From an uncultured Ignavibacteria bacterium (GTDB taxonomy: Bacteria; Bacteroidota; Ignavibacteria; SZUA-365): 64,000 nucleotides of DNA. Positions 16,612-27,600 of this stretch are shown here, in pieces. Numbering within the stretch: position 1 is the stretch's first letter; every line of letters starts with the position of its first letter. The stretch covers positions 124,001 to 188,000 of the forward strand of contig CAJXVM010000002.1 in the NCBI GenBank assembly GCA_913061095.1, written 5' to 3'. The translations under genes were made by a program, and so were the position numbers. The notes beneath the pieces were generated by a model. It was given only the letters and a program-made list of their open reading frames with translations. It had not been told where the DNA came from and ran no database searches.

Positions 16612-18334
16612 GTTCCTCATTCTCTTCACCCGCCATGCCCGCCGAGCGCAGGGCATCGATCACAGCGTCCACGCTCTCGTCCAGCGGCGCATCGAGATCG
16701 ATTTCCAGAATCATCGAATCGTTGCGCCGCGTCAGACACCAGGATGCGATGATGCGCATCTCGTCGATGTCTTCCCTCCTCCCCTGGAAGAGCTCCTCCT
16801 GCCGCGCGTAGAAGACCTCTTCGATGCGGTTGCGCAGCTGCTGCTGGGGAATGCTCTTCTGATCAACCATGAACTGCGCGGCAAGCATGCCGGATTTGAT
16901 CAGGTGCACCTCCACACTGCTGCCGCGCGCGAGGGTAACGATGACGAGGTGCTGCTTGCGAACGGATTGCACCATGAGCCGCTGCTGCCGGATGATGGTA
17001 TCCACGGCGGCGATGCGGTCGCGCAGCACTGCCGCGCCCTCGAAATCGAGATCTTCCGAACGCCGGTGCATGCGCGCGCGGAGACGATCCATCATCTCGT
17101 CGTGCTCCCCCTGCAGGAACAGCACGATGTCTTCGACTTCCCGCTGATACTCCTCCTCGCCCGTCAGTTTCGCGCAGGGGGCACCGCAGCGCTTGATGTC
17201 ATGATACAGGCACGGGGACTTGTTCTCGTCAGGCTTCAGCGAACCTTCGCATTCACGGAGCATGAAGAGCTTGTTGATGCTGTCAAGGGCATCCTCCACG
17301 GCGAAGCGGGACCGGAAGGGACCGAAGTATTCCGCTCCGTCGTCTTCGATGTCATAGCACCATCCGATGGTCGGCCACGGATCGTTGCGGTCGATGCGGA
17401 TGAAGGGATAGCGCCGGTAGCTTTTCAGCATCGTGTTGAAGGAGGGCTGATGCTGCTTGATCAGTCGCGACTCCGCCAGCAGCGCGGAAAGCTCCGTCTC
17501 CATGCTCTTCCACGTGATGCCGTGCACGCCGCGCACCAGGCGGCGTATTTTCTCCGTGTGTCCGATGTTGTGATAGAAGTAGGAGCTGACGCGCTCCTTC
17601 AGATCCCGCGCCTTCCCGATGTACAGCACGCCGCCGCGGCGGTCGTGGAAGAAATACACGCCGGGCGCATGCGGCAGCTCGGAGAGATTTTTCTGCAGAC
17701 GGGAAAAATACTTCGGCGCACCGGTGATGCGGTAGATCTGTTTGTTCTGAAAGGTCAACAGCTCCGCGGTGCTGTGGAGATCGAACTCCTCCTCGAGCAG
17801 CGAAAAAAATGCGAGCAGCACACGCGCAGTCGCTTCGGCATCCCCCATCGCGCGATGCCGCTTTTTGATGCGGATACCGTAGTGACGCGCAATGGCACCC
17901 AGACTCTTGCCGCCTTTGGTGGGAATCAGCCTCCGAGCCAGCCGGGCCGTGCAGAGATTCGGCACCTGCAGCGCCTCCATGCCGGATCGCAGCAGCGCGG
18001 CATCGACGAACGAGCGGTCAAAACGCACGTTGTGTCCCACGAACACACCGTCGCCAATAAATTCGCGCGCGACGCGCATGACCTCTTCGGCCTCGGGCGC
18101 GGTGTACACCATTTCGTTCGTGATGCCAGTGAGACGCTGGACTTCCTGCGGAATGAACTGCCGGGGGTTGATCAGGGATTCATACCGGTCGATTACATGT
18201 CCTCCGCGGATGCGCAGCAGCGCGATCTCTGTCAGCCGTTTCCGCTGCGGATCGAGTCCGGTGGTCTCGACGTCGCACACCACGAAATCGGTGTCATGAA
18301 TCTGCAGTTGATATGCCGGGTGATCGGTATTCAA
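16592..18334 (-). CDS. DEDD exonuclease fused to UvrC-type GIY-YIG endonuclease
   Basis: 580 residues. Residues 14-180 form a DnaQ-like 3'-5' exonuclease with Exo I DVETTG (Asp21, Glu23), a central FVGHNVRFD and Exo III HRAMGDAEA. From about 210 comes a UvrC N-terminal nuclease domain (PGVYFFHD, VLYIGKARDLKERV), then a Cys-rich region (RECEGSLK, SPCLYHDIKRCGAPC) and a UVR helical motif (about 430-465). The C-terminal UvrC RNase-H-like nuclease and HhH domains are absent, as in Cho-type nucleases. Such a fusion should cut DNA 3' of lesions and trim ends, acting in repair. It is the last gene of the long leftward run from dnaN and starts 39 bp after the ftsE stop. Confidence 0.88.
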   Translation of the reverse strand: MNTDHPAYQLQIHDTDFVVCDVETTGLDPQRKRLTEIALLRIRGGHVIDRYESLINPRQFIPQEVQRLTGITNEMVYTAPEAEEVMRVAREFIGDGVFVGHNVRFDRSFVDAALLRSGMEALQVPNLCTARLARRLIPTKGGKSLGAIARHYGIRIKKRHRAMGDAEATARVLLAFFSLLEEEFDLHSTAELLTFQNKQIYRITGAPKYFSRLQKNLSELPHAPGVYFFHDRRGGVLYIGKARDLKERVSSYFYHNIGHTEKIRRLVRGVHGITWKSMETELSALLAESRLIKQHQPSFNTMLKSYRRYPFIRIDRNDPWPTIGWCYDIEDDGAEYFGPFRSRFAVEDALDSINKLFMLRECEGSLKPDENKSPCLYHDIKRCGAPCAKLTGEEEYQREVEDIVLFLQGEHDEMMDRLRARMHRRSEDLDFEGAAVLRDRIAAVDTIIRQQRLMVQSVRKQHLVIVTLARGSSVEVHLIKSGMLAAQFMVDQKSIPQQQLRNRIEEVFYARQEELFQGRREDIDEMRIIASWCLTRRNDSMILEIDLDAPLDESVDAVIDALRSAGMAGEENEELSAGTG

Positions 18335-18373
18335 AACGCTGAATCCGTGGACCGTTTCTGATGCGTTGCCTGC

Positions 18374-19030
18374 TCAGACCACATCGTAAAAACTGTGGTT
18401 CTGAATTTTAATAACGCGTCCAGGACGCTGTGCGAGAAGGCTGTAGTCATGCGTGGCCATGATGATGGCCGTGCCGCGACGATTGACACGATCGAAAATC
18501 GCGAGAATGTCGCGGGATGCGGTCGGATCGAGATTGCCGGTCGGTTCATCGGCGAGAAGGATGACGGGATCGTTTACCAGCGCGCGCGCAATGGCGACGC
18601 GTTGTTTTTCGCCACCGGAGAGGTCGTCGGGCATGGCGAATTCCTTCGAGGACAGGCCGACTTCGGACAGCAGCCGATGAACTTTGGATGCGATGACCTG
18701 CCGCCGCGCCCCGGTAACATGCAGCGCAAACGCGACGTTGTCGAAGACGTTGCGGTCTTCGAGCAGGCGGTAATCCTGAAACACGATGCCGATCGTGCGC
18801 CGCAGAAAGGGGATCTGGTGCCGCGTGATGGATGAAGAGTCGTACCCACCGATGCGGACGCGCCCGAAGGTGGGCAGCGTATCCATGTACAGCAGCCGGA
18901 GAAACGAGCTTTTCCCGATCCCCGTTTCCCCGATGACGTAAACGAACTCGCCTTCCGAGATCGCAAGGTTTGCGTGATCGAATATGTCCTGGTTTCCGAA
19001 TGTCAGCCGGACATTGTGAAATTCGATCAT
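18374..19030 (-). CDS. ftsE: FtsE-type ABC transporter ATP-binding protein
   Basis: 218 residues. Walker A GETGIGKSS (residues 34-42), Q-loop in VFQDYRLL, signature LSGGEKQR and Walker B LLADEPTG are all present, plus the switch His in MATHDY. The overall pattern, in particular DNVAFAL and TGNLDP, fits FtsE, which with FtsX signals from the divisome to peptidoglycan hydrolases. No ftsX is adjacent or anywhere in the window, so the partner lies elsewhere. It follows pdxA by 25 bp in the same leftward run. FtsE is favoured, but another small ABC export ATPase (LolD-like) is not excluded. Confidence 0.8.
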   Translation of the reverse strand: MIEFHNVRLTFGNQDIFDHANLAISEGEFVYVIGETGIGKSSFLRLLYMDTLPTFGRVRIGGYDSSSITRHQIPFLRRTIGIVFQDYRLLEDRNVFDNVAFALHVTGARRQVIASKVHRLLSEVGLSSKEFAMPDDLSGGEKQRVAIARALVNDPVILLADEPTGNLDPTASRDILAIFDRVNRRGTAIIMATHDYSLLAQRPGRVIKIQNHSFYDVV

Positions 19031-19055
19031 GAAGCGCGCCTCCGATGCGTTGGAA

Positions 19056-20048
19056 TTACTGCAATCTATTCATTGCGATGGTGCGGGCAAAATAGACGGC
19101 CTCTTTCATGCTCTCCGCGCTGGCGACGCCGTGCGAGGCGATGGAGTAGGCCGTGCCGTGATCAGGGGATGTGCGGACGATCGGGAGTCCGGCGGTCACG
19201 TTGACGCCGCGCCCCTTGGCCTGCAGCTTGAACGGCACCAGTCCCTGATCATGGTACATGGCGATTACCAGATCATACAGCTTGCGGTTGTGCGCGGAGA
19301 AAAATCCATCGGCGGGGAATGGTCCTTCCACCTGAATCTCCTCGCGCTGCATGTTCTTCACTGCCGGCAGAATGACGCTCTCCTCCTCCATCCCGAGAAC
19401 GCCGCCGTCCCCGGCATGTGGATTCAGCGCAAGCACGGCGATGCGCGGATCTTCGACGCCAAAATCCTCGTCCATCGCCAGATGCCCGAGACGAATGGCG
19501 CGCTCGACGCCCTCCTGTGTGACATGGGATGCGACTTCGCGCAGCGGAACATGCACGGTCACGAGACCGACATTCAGGGTGTTGCTGCTGAGAATCATGA
19601 GCACATCGTCGCCGCATCCGCACATGGAGGCCAGCATGTCGGTGTGACCATGGAAGGTGCTGCCGGCCATCGCAATGGCTTCCTTGGAAATCGGCGCCGT
19701 GACGAGCGCCTGCGCATGGTCGTCGCGTACGGCGAAATACGCATTGCGAATGGCGTCGATGCTGACGCGTCCCGATTCCTCGGTAGGATTGCCGACGGCA
19801 TCCGCATCGAAACTGCCCGGAACCGCGATGATGTTGAGGCGTCTTTCCTCAGCATCCGCGGGATTCGTGATTTCCTTTATGTCGAACTGAAGTCCGATCC
19901 TGTCGTGATAATGGTGCAGCACCTCCGGCGGAGCAAAAACTACCGGCGTGCAGAGGTCGAACAGGTCGGAGCGGTGGAAGGCTTTGAGAATGACCTCGGG
20001 TCCCACACCATTCATGTCTCCAATCGATATGGCTATGACAGGGAGCAT
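19056..20048 (-). CDS. pdxA: 4-hydroxythreonine-4-phosphate dehydrogenase
   Basis: 330 residues from ATG 20048, 4 bases after the GWxTD gene stop, with GAGGAG 9 bases ahead. It oxidises 4-hydroxy-L-threonine phosphate in the DXP-dependent vitamin B6 pathway. The start ISIGDMNGVGPEV, the metal ligand regions FHGHTD and MYHDQGLVPFK, the ALNPHAG stretch and the RTSPDHGTAYSIA end are all characteristic. It is cytoplasmic and acts with PdxJ, which is not in this window. Its place inside the dnaN-gyrB run is conserved operon packing rather than a functional link, as far as can be seen. Confidence 0.95.
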   Translation of the reverse strand: MLPVIAISIGDMNGVGPEVILKAFHRSDLFDLCTPVVFAPPEVLHHYHDRIGLQFDIKEITNPADAEERRLNIIAVPGSFDADAVGNPTEESGRVSIDAIRNAYFAVRDDHAQALVTAPISKEAIAMAGSTFHGHTDMLASMCGCGDDVLMILSSNTLNVGLVTVHVPLREVASHVTQEGVERAIRLGHLAMDEDFGVEDPRIAVLALNPHAGDGGVLGMEEESVILPAVKNMQREEIQVEGPFPADGFFSAHNRKLYDLVIAMYHDQGLVPFKLQAKGRGVNVTAGLPIVRTSPDHGTAYSIASHGVASAESMKEAVYFARTIAMNRLQ

Positions 20049-20052
20049 ATGT

Positions 20053-23398
<3,346 letters not shown>

Positions 23399-23417
23399 CT
23401 ATGAAAGTGTGAATGAT

Positions 23418-24812
23418 TCATTTTCCGATGCAGAAGCGGGCGAATATACTGTTGAGCACGTCCTCCGATGAAACCGCGCCGATGATTTCGCCGAGCGCGT
23501 CGATGGCTCGTCGCACCTCATATGCGAGGAATTCCTCGGTCATCCTGTCGCGGCGCGCGCGCTGCGCATCCCTGAGCGCGTCGATACCCCGTTGGAGACA
23601 GTCAGCGTGCCGGGCGTTGGTCACGAGCACACTGCCCTGTTCGCTTGTCTGCCGAGCTGCGCGCGCCAGTTCCGCGAGCCGCGCTGTCAGGCGGTCCATA
23701 CCGTCACCGGTCCGTGCGGAAATCACCAGTCCATGCTCCGCAAGCTCCGTGGCAGTATCCGCGGCGACAAGATCCGCCTTGTTGAACAGCAGCTGCACGC
23801 GCGCATCCTCCTCTTCGAGCAGGGCCAGGTCGCGAACGGAGACTGCGGCGCGCGCGCCCTCACGCGCATCGGCGATGAGACAGACGATGTCCGCGTCACG
23901 CAGCATGTCACGGCTGATGGCTATGCCCTCGTTTTCGATTCGATCATCCGTACTGCGCATACCCGCGGTATCGATGAAGCGCATGTATTCGCCGTTGAGC
24001 AGCATCCCCTCCTCGATGTAATCACGCGTGGTGCCGGGCACCTCCGTCACGATGGCGCGTCGGGTTCCCAGCAGGGTGTTGAGCAGGCTTGATTTCCCGA
24101 CGTTGGGAGGACCCGCGAGCGCCACCCGCATCCCGTCACGGATGATCCTGCCGCTGCCGAAGGAATCGAGCGCGGTCTGGATGCGGCGGATGCTTTCATC
24201 AAACAGTGTATTGAGCTGTCCATCATCGAGCAGTTCGACATCATCTTCGACGAAATCGAGACTCAGCTCGAGCATGCCCGCAGCGTGCAGCAATTCATCC
24301 CTGATCCCGCCCACAAAGCGGGAAAGCGCCCCCTCGAGCTGCCGCACCGATGCCTGATGCGCCTCTTCGGACTGCGCATGGATCAGGTCGGCAACTGCCT
24401 CGGCCTGCGCCAGATCCATTTTGCCGTTCAGGAATGCGCGGCGCGTGAATTCTCCCGGTTCCGCATGCCGGACACCGGTTTCGAGCAGACTCGACAGCAC
24501 GCGGCGCGAGACTACCGCGCCCCCGTGACAGCTGATCTCGACACTGTTCTCACCCGTGTAAGAGCGAGGTTCGCGGAAAACGGAGACAAGCACCTCATCG
24601 AGAATTCGCCCCCGGGTATCGCAGATGCGGCCGTGATGCAGCGTATGTGTGGCCGCTTCGCGGATGTCAGCGCCGCGGAAGCGAGCAGCGACGCGGTCGA
24701 TGGCGTCGTCACCGGAGACCCGAATGACGGCGATCCCCGATGTGCCGGGTGGTGTCGCGATGGCCGCGATCGTGTCCTGCCCCGCCGTTGCACGTGTCTG
24801 CTGCTGCGTCAT
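23418..24812 (-). CDS. mnmE: tRNA modification GTPase MnmE
   Basis: 464 residues from ATG 24812, which overlaps the dciA stop by 4 bases (ATGA); the frame runs further upstream but that part is another gene's shadow. With MnmG it builds the 5-carboxymethylaminomethyl group on wobble uridine. A TrmE N-domain (TIAAIATPPGTSGIAVIRVSG) is followed by the G domain with GPPNVGKSS (G1), TTRD (G2), DTAGMR (G3) and NKAD (G4), and the chain ends in the invariant FCIGK. mnmG is not in the window. Placement beside recF and gyrB is typical of replication-origin neighbourhoods in many bacteria. Confidence 0.96.
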   Translation of the reverse strand: MTQQQTRATAGQDTIAAIATPPGTSGIAVIRVSGDDAIDRVAARFRGADIREAATHTLHHGRICDTRGRILDEVLVSVFREPRSYTGENSVEISCHGGAVVSRRVLSSLLETGVRHAEPGEFTRRAFLNGKMDLAQAEAVADLIHAQSEEAHQASVRQLEGALSRFVGGIRDELLHAAGMLELSLDFVEDDVELLDDGQLNTLFDESIRRIQTALDSFGSGRIIRDGMRVALAGPPNVGKSSLLNTLLGTRRAIVTEVPGTTRDYIEEGMLLNGEYMRFIDTAGMRSTDDRIENEGIAISRDMLRDADIVCLIADAREGARAAVSVRDLALLEEEDARVQLLFNKADLVAADTATELAEHGLVISARTGDGMDRLTARLAELARAARQTSEQGSVLVTNARHADCLQRGIDALRDAQRARRDRMTEEFLAYEVRRAIDALGEIIGAVSSEDVLNSIFARFCIGK

Positions 24813-25102
24813 CGGAAACGGATCTCCTCCACGACGGATGCGCCGAGTGCGTCGTTGATTTTTTCGATGAGTCCAGTCCGCATCATGGTCAGTTCCTGTC
24901 GCCAGGTGGCGTCGCGGACCTGGATCCACAACACCCCGTTTCGCAGGCGTGTGGGCTGCGTATGATTGGCAATCGCGGTGCCAACGAGCTCGTTCCAGCG
25001 CTGCAGAACTTCCTGTTCGCGAATGCGCCGCACGAGTCCCTGCCGCTCCAGACTTTCCTGAAGGGCGCGACCGAAGGTCATCGTTTTCCAGTGCGATTTC
25101 AT
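24809..25102 (-). CDS. dciA: DciA/DUF721-family protein (helicase-loading factor)
   Basis: 97 residues. The chain has the DUF721 core: LQESLERQGL, then VLQRWNELVG, a short beta strand with LWIQVRDATWRQEL and a C-terminal INDAL helix. DciA is the ancestral loader of replicative helicase DnaB in bacteria lacking DnaC/DnaI. It overlaps recF by 4 bases upstream and mnmE by 4 bases downstream, so translation is coupled. Length fits the short FCB form, which lacks the extra N-terminal part. Its position between recF and gyrB is the standard one. Confidence 0.8.
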   Translation of the reverse strand: MKSHWKTMTFGRALQESLERQGLVRRIREQEVLQRWNELVGTAIANHTQPTRLRNGVLWIQVRDATWRQELTMMRTGLIEKINDALGASVVEEIRFR

Positions 25103-26235
25103 GCAACTTCCGCAAGCGTCTTCACAATGCCGTTTTCTATTTTCAGTGTGCGATTGCCGTTATCCGCATGGGCAAAAAAATTGAGCGTCGCCGCGTTCGC
25201 GGATGTAATGAATGTCTGCCCGAGTCCCTGCGCCTGCTGCAGGACGCTGGCGAGGCGGTCGTCGTCGAGCTCGCTGAAGACGTCGTCGAGCAGGAGGATC
25301 GGCGTTTCGTCGAGATGGCTGTCGAGATAGCGATGCTCGGCGAGTTTCAGGGCGATGAGCACGGTCTTGTGCTGCCCCTGCGATGCCTGTGCGCGCACGT
25401 CGAGCGCATTGAGCAGGATATCCATGTCGTCCCGATGCGGCCCGACGGTCGTCGTGCCCCTGCGCAGGTCCAGATTGAAGCGCCGCTCCAGCAGCCGGTG
25501 ATACTCCGCGGGTGCAGCATCGCCTTCGGGATCGATATCCGCGGTGCTGCGATACTGCAGAGCGACCTGCTCGCGCTCGCCGATCACGCCCTGCATCGCC
25601 GTCTGGAAATAGGGCGTGAACTCCTCGATGAAACGGTGCCGCCGTCGCAAGATGCGCACCGCCGTCTCCGCAAGGGAGGCATCCCACGCATCGAGTGTCG
25701 TACGAATCTCCTCGGGACGCCGGTCCATGTCCGACAGCAGGGCGTTTCGCTGACGTAGGGTGCGCCGGTACGCGATCAGATCCATCAAATAGGCGTGGTG
25801 CACCTGCGAAATGATGAAATCGATGAAGCTGCGACGCTCTCCGGGTCCCCCGGCGGTTATCGGCCGGTGCTGCGGCGACAGCGCGACCATGGGGAATTGT
25901 CCGATCAGGTCGGACGCCGACGGCAGCGACGCATGATCGAGGTCAATCTGCTTTCTTCCCTGCTCCGCGTGATATTCCATCACGACCTCATGCTGCGAAC
26001 CGCCATCGGTTGTAAACACGCCCTCGACGCGAAAGGCGTCGGCATCTTTCTGGAGAAGTCCCCGGTCCTGATGCGTTACGAAACTGCGGGTCGAACAGAG
26101 AAGGGAAATCGACTCGAGCACCGTGGTCTTGCCTGCGCCATTTTCACCGAGAAGGAGAAGGGTGCCTTCGGGACAGTCTATTTCAGTATGCCCGTGATTG
26201 CGAACGTGAGAAATGCGCAGGCGATGAAGAATCAT
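25099..26235 (-). CDS. recF: DNA replication/repair protein RecF
   Basis: 378 residues. An SMC-like ATPase that helps load RecA onto gapped DNA. Walker A is GENGAGKT (about 30-37); the signature SQGQHKTV and Walker B LLLDDVFSELDD are near the C-terminus. The first ATG at 26235 lies 2 bp after the dnaN stop; its last 4 bases overlap dciA. The order dnaN-recF-dciA is a classic replication cluster. Confidence 0.97.
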   Translation of the reverse strand: MILHRLRISHVRNHGHTEIDCPEGTLLLLGENGAGKTTVLESISLLCSTRSFVTHQDRGLLQKDADAFRVEGVFTTDGGSQHEVVMEYHAEQGRKQIDLDHASLPSASDLIGQFPMVALSPQHRPITAGGPGERRSFIDFIISQVHHAYLMDLIAYRRTLRQRNALLSDMDRRPEEIRTTLDAWDASLAETAVRILRRRHRFIEEFTPYFQTAMQGVIGEREQVALQYRSTADIDPEGDAAPAEYHRLLERRFNLDLRRGTTTVGPHRDDMDILLNALDVRAQASQGQHKTVLIALKLAEHRYLDSHLDETPILLLDDVFSELDDDRLASVLQQAQGLGQTFITSANAATLNFFAHADNGNRTLKIENGIVKTLAEVA

Positions 26236-26237
26236 GA

Positions 26238-27365
26238 TTACGCGTTCAGTCGAAGCGGCATGACCAGCATGAGTATTTCGAAATCTTCTTTCTGTTCATT
26301 GGGCTGAATCAGGCCGGCGCGCGTCGGTGCGCTGAAGAAAAAGTCGACATCGTCGGTACCGAGATGCTGCAACGCCTCGGTGATATAGCGGGCGTTGAAT
26401 CCGATCTCGAGTTCCTCGTCCGTGGAAAACGACCCCGGAACGCTTTCGCGCGCTTCCCCACCGACATCCACGTCCTCGGCGGAAACACGCAGTTCCTCCT
26501 TGCTCACCGAGAAACGGATCTGGTTGGTAATGGCATTCGAGAAAATCGAGCAGCGCTGCACCGCCGCGATCAGGGCGTTGCGATTGACTGTGAGCTGCTT
26601 GTCGTTCTCGAGAGGAATCACACTTTCGTAATTCGGGTAGCGCTCATCGATGATGCGGCTGATCAGTGTCATCTCGCCGAACGTGAAACGCACGTTACTC
26701 CGGCCGAATACCACCGAGGCTTCGCCCTCTCCGAGCGAGCGCGAGACGATGTTCAGTGCTTTCGCGGGGATGATGACATCCCGGTTCCCTTCCGTGTTCG
26801 CTTCCGCGATCACGCCCGCATGCCGGATGCGCACCAGGCGATGCCCATCGGTCGCGACCGCGTAGAACTCCTCGCCCTTCCATTGAAACAGCACACCCAT
26901 CATCGACGGACGCAGATCGTCGGTGCTGACGGCATAGACGGTACGTGCTATGATGTTCTTGAGCAGCTCCGTGTCGAGTTGAAGCGAGAACTCTTCCTGA
27001 ATGCTTTCCGCCTCCGGAAAGTTGCTCGCTCCTTCGCCGGTCATCTTGTATTCCCCCTGATCGGTTTTCAGCGTGATCCGGTGAGAAGTCGCATCCGCAG
27101 TGAACACCATGTCCACGCTTCCGAGTGCACGCAGCGTCTCGTTGAGTTTTTTCGCAGGAACGGCAATCTTTCCGTCCTCTTCGCCACCGGTCTGCATCGC
27201 AACGGTCATCGAGATTTCGAGATCGCTCGCTGTCAGTCGCAACTCGTTGCCGGTGAGCTCGAACAGCACGTTTTCGAGAATGGGCAGGGTCGACTTTGTC
27301 GGAACGACGCTGATGATTTTCGAAAGCGCCTTGTGCAGATCACTGCTCACTGCGGAAAATTTCAT
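26238..27365 (-). CDS. dnaN: DNA polymerase III subunit beta (sliding clamp)
   Basis: 375 residues, the usual length. It forms the dimeric ring that tethers polymerase to DNA. The start MKFSAVSSDLHKAL, the first-domain ILENVLFEL, the second-domain DLRPSMMGVLF and the ending LMLVMPLRLN are typical. GGAGG stands 5 bases before ATG 27365. It opens the leftward run dnaN-recF-dciA-mnmE-gyrB-GWxTD-pdxA-ftsE-exonuclease. dnaA is not upstream; the next gene there is RNase G. Confidence 0.97.
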   Translation of the reverse strand: MKFSAVSSDLHKALSKIISVVPTKSTLPILENVLFELTGNELRLTASDLEISMTVAMQTGGEEDGKIAVPAKKLNETLRALGSVDMVFTADATSHRITLKTDQGEYKMTGEGASNFPEAESIQEEFSLQLDTELLKNIIARTVYAVSTDDLRPSMMGVLFQWKGEEFYAVATDGHRLVRIRHAGVIAEANTEGNRDVIIPAKALNIVSRSLGEGEASVVFGRSNVRFTFGEMTLISRIIDERYPNYESVIPLENDKQLTVNRNALIAAVQRCSIFSNAITNQIRFSVSKEELRVSAEDVDVGGEARESVPGSFSTDEELEIGFNARYITEALQHLGTDDVDFFFSAPTRAGLIQPNEQKEDFEILMLVMPLRLNA

Positions 27366-27476
27366 GAAGTCCTCCGATGGAATGCTCGTGTGTGTTTGCG
27401 GGGATTGACTGCTGCCTGCGGCTGCGAAACAGCGTTCGCGCGTCGAGGAATGCGCGTGTGCACTGCCGTATGACGG

Positions 27477-27494
27477 AATGATGATGTCATCATT
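27477..27494. promoter_or_regulatory. 18-bp palindrome at the likely dnaN transcription start
   Basis: AATGATGATGTCATCATT, two perfect 8-base arms around TG. It begins directly after the leftward -7 element, so it covers the expected transcription start. Candidate operator for the dnaN-gyrB transcript. Confidence 0.5.
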
Positions 27495-27502
27495 AAAATA
27501 TA
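27495..27502 (-). promoter_or_regulatory. Bacteroidota-type -7 element of the dnaN operon
   Basis: Minus-strand TATATTTT, 7 of 8 matches to TAnnTTTG, squeezed between the RNase G terminator and the palindrome. No clear -33 box is seen upstream. Confidence 0.4.
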
Positions 27503-27504
27503 CG

Positions 27505-27531
27505 AAAAAAACCGATGGAAATCCACCGGTT
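27505..27531 (-). terminator. Rho-independent terminator of the RNase G gene
   Basis: Stem AACCG/CGGTT continued by GGA/TCC with one internal mismatch pair and a two-base loop; followed on the minus strand by a run of Ts. It lies about 70 bp after the RNase G stop and separates it from dnaN. Confidence 0.65.
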
Positions 27532-27600
27532 CCTCTCGTCGGAAAGTCTTTGTTTACAACAGGTTACGCCGCATCCCACAGGGCTGCTGCATCGGCACTG

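Noticed and set aside
16904-18361. 485-residue open frame on the plus strand
   Set aside because: Antisense to the exonuclease/UvrC-like gene, whose motifs are clear. It has no coherent domain.
27366-27600. Replication origin between dnaN and RNase G
   Set aside because: No DnaA-box-like 9-mers or AT-rich unwinding stretch; the gap is explained by a terminator, promoter and palindrome.
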